In this document: positions 1 to 5,155 of the stretch, piece after piece | Position numbering within the stretch: position 1 is the stretch's first letter | Layout of the letters: each line of letters starts with the position of its first letter | DNA from: Spirochaetota bacterium | GTDB lineage: Bacteria; Spirochaetota; Spirochaetia; Treponematales; Treponemataceae | DNA: 7,893 bases | Direction: 5' to 3' | Assembly: GCA_022704725.1 (NCBI GenBank) | Contig: JAKJFV010000062.1 | Coordinates: forward strand, 1 to 7,893 | Notes under the pieces: model-generated | What the model saw: the letters and a program-made list of their open reading frames with translations, nothing else | Database searches by the model: none | What the model was told of the DNA's origin: nothing | Translations under genes and position numbers: made by a program

Positions 1-355
1 CGGATTTAAAACCTATCTTTTACAGGACGAAAAGGGCGAGCCTGCTCCTGTATATTCAATAGCATCGGGTCTTGATTACCCTGGAAGCGGTCCTGAACAC
101 TGTATGCTCAAAGATACAAAACGGGTGAATTATGAAACTGCAAATGACAAGGACTGTCTTGAAGCTTTTTACAAATTATCCCGTTATGAGGGTATAATTC
201 CGGCTCTTGAAAGTTCTCATGCCGTAGCCTATGCCTTAAAACATGCAGAAAAAAATAAGAGAAAATCCATTCTTGTAAACTTGTCCGGTCGCGGCGATAA
301 AGACGTTGATTTCGTTGTAGATAACTACGGCATCGGCGACGAGTATTTCAAATAA
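1..355 (+). CDS. trpB: Tryptophan synthase beta subunit, C-terminal part (5' end outside window)
   Basis: This PLP enzyme joins indole and L-serine to make L-tryptophan in the cytoplasm. The reading frame is open from base 2, so the first codons lie left of the window and about 117 C-terminal residues are visible. Family hallmarks are clear: SGLDYPGSGPEH near the left end, then EGIIPALESSHA, then LSGRGDKD, whose serine contacts the PLP ring nitrogen in known TrpB. These motifs fit the TrpB1 type rather than TrpB2. The lysine that binds PLP and the GGGSNA phosphate loop would lie upstream and cannot be checked. The frame ends at TAA 353-355, about 30 nt before a strong hairpin terminator. No trpA follows, although trpA commonly sits directly downstream of trpB. 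An internal ATG at 104-106 is not the start, because conserved TrpB sequence precedes it in frame. The family call is very secure. Confidence 0.96.
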   Translation, partial: GFKTYLLQDEKGEPAPVYSIASGLDYPGSGPEHCMLKDTKRVNYETANDKDCLEAFYKLSRYEGIIPALESSHAVAYALKHAEKNKRKSILVNLSGRGDKDVDFVVDNYGIGDEYFK

Positions 356-384
356 GCGATGCATTATCAGTGTAGAAATTAAAC

Positions 385-421
385 AAAAAGACATGTGCTT
401 TCACGGTACATGTCTTTTTTT
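385..421 (+). terminator. Rho-independent terminator after trpB, probably bidirectional
   Basis: AGACATGT (389-396) pairs with ACATGTCT (408-415) around an 11-nt loop. The stem can be extended by A-U pairs from A385-A388 and the T tract. A run of seven T (415-421) follows on the + strand, giving a classic intrinsic terminator about 30 nt after the trpB stop. On the - strand the same hairpin is followed by TTTTTGTTT, so it could also stop transcripts arriving from the right. Confidence 0.85.
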
Positions 422-439
422 ATGCAGCAGCGGTGGTGT

Positions 440-470
440 ATGGCATTTTCTTCTGGTTTTGTACTATACT
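440..470 (+). promoter_or_regulatory. Candidate sigma70-type promoter for the thioesterase gene
   Basis: TATACT at 465-470 matches the -10 consensus at five of six positions and lies 40 nt before the start codon, downstream of the trpB terminator. No good -35 box is visible. ATGGCA (440-445) is the nearest match but the spacer would be 19 nt. A promoter is expected here because the terminator isolates the gene from trpB, but the exact position is uncertain. Confidence 0.35.
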
Positions 471-501
471 TAGTTTTACAGACTGATATGTTCATTGGGT
501 C

Positions 502-506
502 GGAGG
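502..506 (+). promoter_or_regulatory. Shine-Dalgarno GGAGG of the thioesterase gene
   Basis: GGAGG lies 4 nt before ATG 511. The 14-nt block TCGGAGGCAGTATG here is identical to the one at the start of the small exported protein on the - strand (5116-5129). Confidence 0.8.
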
Positions 507-510
507 CAGT

Positions 511-906
511 ATGGATGCATATACATTAGTTAGAACAGAACACTTAAACCATAATGGAAAATTATTCGGCGGGCAGCTTTTAAAATGGGTCGATGAGTAT
601 GCATGGCTTGCTGCGGCCAAAGAATTCCCGTGCAATATTTTGGTGACAAGGGCAATGGAACACATTGAATTTCGTCATACGGTTCCTAACGGAGCAATTT
701 TACGCTTTCACATGGAAAAAGTGCGGCAGGGGGTAACCTCTGCAGATTTTACTGTTGACGTGTATTCAGATACGCGGGCAGGCGAGCGGGAAAGGTATAT
801 TTTTTCAAATAAGGTTACCTTTGTCGCTATTGATGAAGAGGGAAAAAAAACACCTCTTCTCGTGCAGCCTAATCCCGAAAATAAAAATTGCGCGGATTAT
901 CGCTGA
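511..906 (+). CDS. Hotdog-fold acyl-CoA thioesterase (YciA/BACH-like)
   Basis: This is a probable cytoplasmic acyl-CoA thioesterase that hydrolyses acyl-CoA to free acid and CoA. The 131-aa length fits single-hotdog enzymes of the YciA/acyl-CoA hydrolase group. The family signature is N-x-x-G-x-L-F-G-G-x-L-L-x-W-x-D: here N13, G16, LFGG at 18-21, W26 and D28, where the aspartate is the expected catalytic residue. The following segments (VTRAMEHIEFRHTVPNGAILRF and later KVTFVAIDEEGK) match the family's beta-strand pattern. Such enzymes usually form hexamers with active sites at subunit interfaces. The start at ATG 511 is supported by GGAGG at 502-506. The last 38 nt overlap the convergent lipoprotein gene, so its final residues (NPENKNCADYR) are encoded opposite that gene's C-terminus. 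Substrate chain length cannot be told. The family is secure; the yciA name is not assigned. Confidence 0.9.
   Translation: MDAYTLVRTEHLNHNGKLFGGQLLKWVDEYAWLAAAKEFPCNILVTRAMEHIEFRHTVPNGAILRFHMEKVRQGVTSADFTVDVYSDTRAGERERYIFSNKVTFVAIDEEGKKTPLLVQPNPENKNCADYR
835..859 (-). other. Hairpin with T8 loop just past the lipoprotein gene; weak terminator candidate
   Basis: GAAGAGG (835-841) and CCTCTTC (853-859) form a perfect 7-bp stem around an 11-nt loop that carries eight T on the - strand (843-850). It begins 9 nt after the stop of the - strand lipoprotein gene. The T run is in the loop rather than after the stem, so it is not a canonical terminator. An alternative short GCAC/GTGT stem just before the T run would be weak. 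The site also lies inside thioesterase coding sequence. Confidence 0.25.
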
Positions 907-2395
907 TCATTTTCTGCTTTGTGTCGAGCCCCAGGGGCGATTGTTCGAAACCCCGGTAATATGCAGTGAGCGATTCCATTTTTAGAAGTGTTAAGGGCCA
1001 GTCGGTACCAAAAAGAAGCCGTTGCGACACAATATCGCGGACTGCAGGGCTTAGGCTGTTTAACAGATCCTGTAAATCTTTCCAATAAGACGTATCAACA
1101 CCGTTAAAAGAAACATCAGCATATACATTAGGATACTTCAGCATCAGTTCAATAATTTTATCCCGCCAAGCGGTCTGTTTCCTCCGCAGGCTGGTAACTG
1201 TGTACTGGTTTCCAAAATGAGCTATATCAAGGTACAGGTTCGGATGTCGTGCAAGCACTTTTTCCCACTGCTCCGGACTGGTCCATTCATATGAGGCGCT
1301 TTGAGAAACAACCCTAAACCCCTGGTCATCGCAGTGTGTAATAATCGGTATGCCTCGTTCTTCACAAAAGGTATACAAATAATCAAGTTTTTCCCATTCA
1401 TCCGGGTTTGACGGAAACGGATTAAAATCGAGAGGAGGGTAGAGTTTAAGTCCGGCAAAGGCATTTGCATAGGGACTGCCTTCAATGACATCATTATCAG
1501 TTATATTTTCCCACACTGATAATATCTCGTCTGCGCTGCCGGACCAGGATCCAAAATACCTTTCCAAAAAAGCTGCCAAGTCTTCTTTGTTCCAATTTGA
1601 CGGATTAATTCCCATAAACGGTCTGACAATAAGTCTTCCCCCGGGATTTTTGCTTCTGTATTCATGTATGCCCTTAAGAATGTCGTAACCCTGTGTTTCG
1701 ACTGCGTGCGCCGGGCTGTCCCTATAATAGGTATTGAGAACGGTATTGCGGAGGTCAAAGTCCATAATGAGCGGTGAAATTACAAGGTAGGAGTACGTAT
1801 TTCCCATCATGGTAATACCTGTATCGCTTATAAAGGGAGTAAGCTGCTTTACCTGAGGTTTTATTACAGTGGTTCCTGTAATAGATTCCTGTGTGATTTT
1901 TAATGCATCCTTAATTGAGAGGGTGATGGGGTCTGCTTCAATTTTTGTCGTTGTTACCTCATACTTGCCTCGTAAATCCTGTTCATAGAGCTGTAAAATA
2001 TCGCCTGCAGAACCTTCCATAACCGCCAGCAGGTTTCTTGATGACTTTGTCGTCTGGAAAAAATCTTTAAAAATGTAATCCTGCGCAGACATAACGCTCA
2101 TTGACTGTTCGAGAGGATTCTTTTCGACATAGGAAATGTATGCTGACCAGGCTACGTGATTTATCTGCAGTACATGAAGATGACAGTCAAAGGCAAATGC
2201 ATTATGGGGTGTTGTATTTTTAGAATTTTGTGTTTGTTTTGTCCCGGGGCTACTATCTATGGCTGCTGCAGGTTCCGGGGCTTGCTCTGTTATTGTTGAA
2301 CGGGCATTAATCTTTTTTGTAGTGCATGAGAAGAGGACTGCAGAAAAAAGCATAATGATGCAAACAAAGGCAAAAGGTATATTTTTTTTTGTCAT
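869..2395 (-). CDS. Exported lipoprotein with amidohydrolase (TIM-barrel metal hydrolase) domain
   Basis: The 508-aa protein begins with a lipoprotein signal peptide: MTKK, a hydrophobic stretch (residues 6-22) and the spirochaete-style lipobox LFSC with C24 as the lipidation site. A low-complexity Ser/Thr/Pro/Ala linker (about 25-64) follows and looks like a membrane tether. The rest resembles the amidohydrolase_2 (ACMSD-like) family: DCHLH at 70-74 (the HxH metal pair), GLKLYP at 315-320, THCDD with H354, IAHFG with H393, and GTDWP with D465 as the expected catalytic or metal aspartate. The spacing between HxH and the central motifs is long, suggesting an inserted segment (about 90-240). 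It is likely anchored on the periplasmic side of a membrane or at the cell surface; the substrate is unknown. The ATG overlaps the upstream stop as ATGA, and AGGA precedes it. Its 3' end overlaps the convergent thioesterase gene by 38 nt. Fold and export are confident; the reaction is not. Confidence 0.85.
   Translation of the reverse strand: MTKKNIPFAFVCIIMLFSAVLFSCTTKKINARSTITEQAPEPAAAIDSSPGTKQTQNSKNTTPHNAFAFDCHLHVLQINHVAWSAYISYVEKNPLEQSMSVMSAQDYIFKDFFQTTKSSRNLLAVMEGSAGDILQLYEQDLRGKYEVTTTKIEADPITLSIKDALKITQESITGTTVIKPQVKQLTPFISDTGITMMGNTYSYLVISPLIMDFDLRNTVLNTYYRDSPAHAVETQGYDILKGIHEYRSKNPGGRLIVRPFMGINPSNWNKEDLAAFLERYFGSWSGSADEILSVWENITDNDVIEGSPYANAFAGLKLYPPLDFNPFPSNPDEWEKLDYLYTFCEERGIPIITHCDDQGFRVVSQSASYEWTSPEQWEKVLARHPNLYLDIAHFGNQYTVTSLRRKQTAWRDKIIELMLKYPNVYADVSFNGVDTSYWKDLQDLLNSLSPAVRDIVSQRLLFGTDWPLTLLKMESLTAYYRGFEQSPLGLDTKQKMISDNPRNFYFRD
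2382..2390 (-). repeat. A9 homopolymer in codons 2-5 of the lipoprotein gene
   Basis: Nine consecutive A on the coding (-) strand follow ATGAC at the very start of the lipoprotein gene. Slippage in the tract would shift the frame before the signal peptide is complete. Lysine-rich signal peptide starts often produce such runs by chance. Confidence 0.6.
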
Positions 2396-3153
2396 AGAAA
2401 AATTTCCTTCCGGTGCTGTGTTCCTTTTTGTTCGAGCAATTCTTGAAGTTTTTGCCCGTCATCAGCATGGTGAAATAAATCAATGGTAAAGCGGTTCATT
2501 GAAAAATGCTGAAAAACAAATACCTTGTTAAAACAATTCTCTTTCTCTCCGGATACAGGAAAAGAACTGGTATAGGTATTTTTTAGAGTATCTCTGTACA
2601 AAGAAAATATTCCCTTTCCCTTGAGTTCTGCATAGCCGACGAGCCATAAAGGACAGCCTAACTGTATATGAAGTTCTGCTGTTCTTTGTGCCATCCACAT
2701 TTGACTTTCATCGATTAATGACTGAATTAGGGGGTCCGAGGCGGCAAGGGCCTTCAATTCCTTTGTTTTGGCGGTATGAACAGGGGTCTTATTTAAAATA
2801 ATAACGTTTTTACGAAAATCAATATCAAGCTCAGGATGCTTCTTGAAAAAACCGGCTGCAATTTTCCCGGAAAGCCCTACAAGGTACTTGCGGTTTTTGT
2901 GCAGCTGCTCGTCTTTCCCCGGATTATCTGCAATTACTATGAGTTTGATGCTGTCCTGATCGCAAATAGCGTCAAGCGCAGTATTATACACTATGGGATT
3001 TTCAAGGGGATACAGTGGTACTCCGTCGTTCAGAGCTGCCTTACTCTGCAGAACCGACAGCCCGAGAATTTCCGCCTTTTGCTCCCACACAGCGCATTGT
3101 TTTTTAAAATCTTCTTTGAATGAGCAAAAAGATGCCCACTGGTCCTTTGTCAC
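2392..3153 (-). CDS. Divergent uracil-DNA glycosylase-fold protein
   Basis: The 253-aa, probably cytoplasmic protein carries, in order, the motif pattern of the UDG superfamily. LIVIADNPGKDE at 71-82 corresponds to motif 1 (GEAPGxxE in family 4, GxNPG in MUG/SMUG). NRKYLVGLSGK at 87-97 corresponds to the GRPFVGxSG segment, and NVIILNKTPV at 116-125 to the TNxVKxxP strand. PLWLVGYAELKGKG at 168-181 corresponds to the IVxLGxxA strand, and FQHFSMNRF at 214-222 to the HPSxxN loop. UDG-fold enzymes remove uracil or other damaged bases from DNA; whether this one does is inference. The motif 1 glutamate is absent (D76-N77-P78-G79 instead), and the cysteines (10, 20, 64, 167, 207) do not resemble the family 4 Fe-S pattern. 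The start is GTG 3153-3151 with AAGGGG 7 nt upstream; no earlier ATG/GTG/TTG lies in frame after the pheS stop. It follows pheS by 48 nt and overlaps the lipoprotein gene by 4 nt. Confidence 0.68.
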   Translation of the reverse strand: MTKDQWASFCSFKEDFKKQCAVWEQKAEILGLSVLQSKAALNDGVPLYPLENPIVYNTALDAICDQDSIKLIVIADNPGKDEQLHKNRKYLVGLSGKIAAGFFKKHPELDIDFRKNVIILNKTPVHTAKTKELKALAASDPLIQSLIDESQMWMAQRTAELHIQLGCPLWLVGYAELKGKGIFSLYRDTLKNTYTSSFPVSGEKENCFNKVFVFQHFSMNRFTIDLFHHADDGQKLQELLEQKGTQHRKEIFL

Positions 3154-3160
3154 TAAGGAT

Positions 3161-3166
3161 CCCCTT
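3161..3166 (-). promoter_or_regulatory. Shine-Dalgarno AAGGGG supporting a GTG start
   Basis: AAGGGG sits 7 nt before GTG 3153-3151 in the 48-nt gap after pheS. It supports the non-ATG start of the UDG-fold gene, whose next in-frame ATG is about 150 codons downstream. Confidence 0.65.
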
Positions 3167-3201
3167 CTTGAGTGCTGTTTACGAGCAGTGCTCTTAGTTT
3201 T

Positions 3202-4758
3202 TTAGTACCGAGCCTTTCTTAAGCGGACCTGTTCAATGTCGCTGCTGAAAAGTTCACGAAGATCATTTAAACCCAGGGCCATGAGGGCCATGCGGTCAAT
3301 GCCGATTCCCCAAGCAAGAACAGGAACGTCAATGCCCATGGGCTTTGTAACCTCGGGCCGGAATATTCCGGATCCGCCTAGTTCGAACCATCCGAGAACC
3401 GGGTGCTTAATATGTACTTCGATTGAAGGCTCTGTAAAAGGGAAGTAGCCGGGAACATATTTAACATCTGTTGCCCCCGCAATTTCAACGGCAAACATTT
3501 CTAAAAAGCCCAGAAGGGTTTTCAAGTTTACCTCATCGCCGAGTACTATGCCCTCAGTCTGATAAAAGTCAGACAGGTGGGTTGCATCAACCTTGTCGTA
3601 ACGGAAACAGCGTGCAATACCAAAATATTTTCCGGGTATTTTAGCCTTTGCCAGCTGATGTGCAGAAAGTACTGTTCCCTGGCTGCGCAGAATTAAGCGG
3701 CGTGTAAAATCTTTATCAAACTGATAATTCCAGCCCCGGCTTCCGGTATTTCCGCCGTTCATGTGAGCTGCAGCTACATTTGAAAGGAAGGGTTCCTCTA
3801 TAGACTTTGCATGGGTCGGGTTTTTTACAGAATAGGCATCGTGAATGTCGCGGGCTGCGTGGAACTGCGGCATAAAGAGCGCATCGGAGTTCCAGAATTC
3901 AGTTTCAACAAGAGGACCGTCAAACTCTTCAAATCCGAGAGAACATAATTTATCTTTAACGCTTTCAAGAAATGAAACATACGGGTTAGTTCTTCCGGGA
4001 ATTATGCGTGCAGGAGGAACGCTTATGTTGTAGCCTCTAAACGAAGCATTTTTCCATTCGCCTGTAGCAAGCATTTTAGACGTAAGACTTCCTATTTCGT
4101 CTCCGGTTATGCCTGCCGTTTCAAGAGCCTTTTCAACTTCAAGAGCTTCTTTTGTTAATGCGTAGACAACAGTTTCTCTTTCTACAATACGGAAGGCTGC
4201 ATCTGCAGCTCCTCTTTTTTTTGCCAGGGTGCTTATGGCTTCAATCTCCTGTGCGTTTAAATCTGAGTGATTGAGCATGCCGTCAGGAGAAGAAAGTGCT
4301 TTTTTTAACAGCGCATCAATTATTACAATACGGCTTGTATTTTCCTTTCCTGTGTGAGACGCTTTTTTTTCTGCATCCATTGCAAGAATTCCTTCTTTCG
4401 AAAGGTTGCCGAATGCACTGCCTACATCTTTGTTATCAATTGAAAGCGATTGAGCAATCTGCGGAAGAAAAGCGGGTCCTGATGTTTTTAAAAAACTGAT
4501 AATTCTTTGCTCAACAGTACCCTGTTCGGCAAATGTTTTACCAAGCTCGGTAATTTCATAGAAGGTATGAGGTTCCTTTCTTACAACAACTGCAAGTTCT
4601 TTGCCAGAAAGCCATGAAAAAGCCTGATTAGCATGGCCTTCCTTATAGGAAAGTTCCTTCTGCAATTTTTCAGAGGTAAGTTCAACAGCTGGTTTATATG
4701 AACGCAGCACCCTGATTTCCAGGGGGTGTAAATTTTTAATGAGTGTTTGAATATCCAT
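3202..4758 (-). CDS. pheS: Phenylalanine-tRNA ligase alpha subunit, archaeal/eukaryal type
   Basis: This is the catalytic subunit of the alpha2-beta2 PheRS that charges tRNA-Phe with phenylalanine using ATP. At 518 aa it is much longer than the usual bacterial PheS (about 330-350 aa). Residues 1 to about 205 look like successive winged-helix DNA/RNA-binding modules, as in the archaeal/eukaryal enzymes. The class II core follows: NPYVSFLESVKDKLCSLGFEE and GPLVETEFWNSDALFMPQFH (motif 1 region, 258-300), IARCFRYDKVDATHLSDFYQ (motif 2, 381-400), GWFELGGSGIFRPEV (456-470) and AWGIGIDRMALM (motif 3, 482-493). Spirochaetes are known to carry this type, probably through ancient transfer from archaea. 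The start ATG 4758 has GGAG 6 nt upstream. It lies 21 nt after the small exported gene and 48 nt before the UDG-fold gene, and pheT is not adjacent. The segment LRSQGTVLSAHQL (357-369) differs from the usual LRTHTTxxSxR. Confidence 0.97.
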   Translation of the reverse strand: MDIQTLIKNLHPLEIRVLRSYKPAVELTSEKLQKELSYKEGHANQAFSWLSGKELAVVVRKEPHTFYEITELGKTFAEQGTVEQRIISFLKTSGPAFLPQIAQSLSIDNKDVGSAFGNLSKEGILAMDAEKKASHTGKENTSRIVIIDALLKKALSSPDGMLNHSDLNAQEIEAISTLAKKRGAADAAFRIVERETVVYALTKEALEVEKALETAGITGDEIGSLTSKMLATGEWKNASFRGYNISVPPARIIPGRTNPYVSFLESVKDKLCSLGFEEFDGPLVETEFWNSDALFMPQFHAARDIHDAYSVKNPTHAKSIEEPFLSNVAAAHMNGGNTGSRGWNYQFDKDFTRRLILRSQGTVLSAHQLAKAKIPGKYFGIARCFRYDKVDATHLSDFYQTEGIVLGDEVNLKTLLGFLEMFAVEIAGATDVKYVPGYFPFTEPSIEVHIKHPVLGWFELGGSGIFRPEVTKPMGIDVPVLAWGIGIDRMALMALGLNDLRELFSSDIEQVRLRKARY

Positions 4759-4779
4759 TTAAAGCTCCATGTTTATGCG

Positions 4780-5118
4780 CTAGTTTAAGAATTTGATAAA
4801 CGCTGTGTAATAGGCAACCTTATTTACATTGTCATATTTTGTAACAGCTTTTTCTATATATGTATAAAAAAAATATCCCCGTTCTTTAGTAAATTTCTCC
4901 GCCCGTTCTTTTATGGCAATCATTGCATTTCCCTGTTCAAAGGTACCGGCAGGGCAGGAATAAATAAATCGTGCTTCATCAAGAGATGGAATAAACTCGA
5001 TTGTCATAGAAACAAGTTTATCTTTTTCCTGAATAACCTCTACCTGCTGCTGTTTTTGAGCCCACAAACCGCCGATTATGAAGAATCCAATCAGAAAACA
5101 AACCAAACTTTTTTTCAT
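4780..5118 (-). CDS. Small exported protein of unknown function
   Basis: I do not recognise this 112-aa protein. It has a clear Sec signal peptide: MKKS, then a hydrophobic core (about 5-19), with probable cleavage after LWA at residue 20, leaving a mature protein of about 92 aa beginning QKQQQVEV. The mature part has predicted strand-like segments (LVSMTIEFI, ARFIYSC), an amphipathic helix (NAMIAIKERAEKFTKERG) and a C-terminal strand (KVAYYTAFIKFLN). That pattern would suit a small alpha/beta domain in the periplasm. Cys55 is the only cysteine in the mature chain. The start at 5118 is chosen over an in-frame ATG at 5154 for two reasons. GGAGG (5123-5127) sits 4 nt before it, and the longer form would put residues before the signal peptide and start inside a hairpin. 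It lies 22 nt after another exported protein and 21 nt before pheS. The function is open. Confidence 0.8.
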   Translation of the reverse strand: MKKSLVCFLIGFFIIGGLWAQKQQQVEVIQEKDKLVSMTIEFIPSLDEARFIYSCPAGTFEQGNAMIAIKERAEKFTKERGYFFYTYIEKAVTKYDNVNKVAYYTAFIKFLN

Positions 5119-5122
5119 ACTG

Positions 5123-5127
5123 CCTCC
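5123..5127 (-). promoter_or_regulatory. Shine-Dalgarno GGAGG deciding the start of the small exported gene
   Basis: GGAGG lies 4 nt before ATG 5118-5116 and excludes the upstream in-frame ATG at 5154 as the main start. It sits 2 nt after the foot of the 5130-5155 hairpin, so folding upstream could affect ribosome access. Confidence 0.8.
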
Positions 5128-5129
5128 GA

Positions 5130-5155
5130 TATACTTTATATTAATATAAAGCATA
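5130..5155 (-). other. Near-perfect palindrome / RNA hairpin between the two exported genes
   Basis: CTTTATATTAATATAAAG (5134-5151) is a perfect 18-bp palindrome. Outer bases extend it, so that on the - strand RNA an 11-bp stem (5155-5145 with 5140-5130, one G-U pair) closes a UUAA loop. It spans the stop codon of the upstream gene (5141-5143) and ends 2 nt before the next gene's GGAGG. No T tract follows, so it is not a terminator. A protein operator, an mRNA processing site or a 5' stabilising hairpin are possible roles. Confidence 0.6.

Noticed and set aside
104..106. ATG as the start of the trpB fragment
   Set aside because: Conserved TrpB motifs (SGLDYPGSGPEH) are encoded in frame before it.
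897..1758. Several 60-90 codon open frames on both strands inside the lipoprotein gene
   Set aside because: They are shadows of the 508-aa frame: none has a recognisable motif or a convincing ribosome binding site.
3183..3193. GAGCAGTGCTC palindrome between pheS and the UDG-fold gene as a terminator
   Set aside because: The stem is only 5 bp with a 1-nt centre and no T tract follows on the - strand, so it is probably chance.
5119..5154. Upstream in-frame ATG giving a 124-aa form of the small exported protein
   Set aside because: It would start inside the hairpin, overlap the preceding gene and put residues ahead of a clean signal peptide. GGAGG supports ATG 5118.
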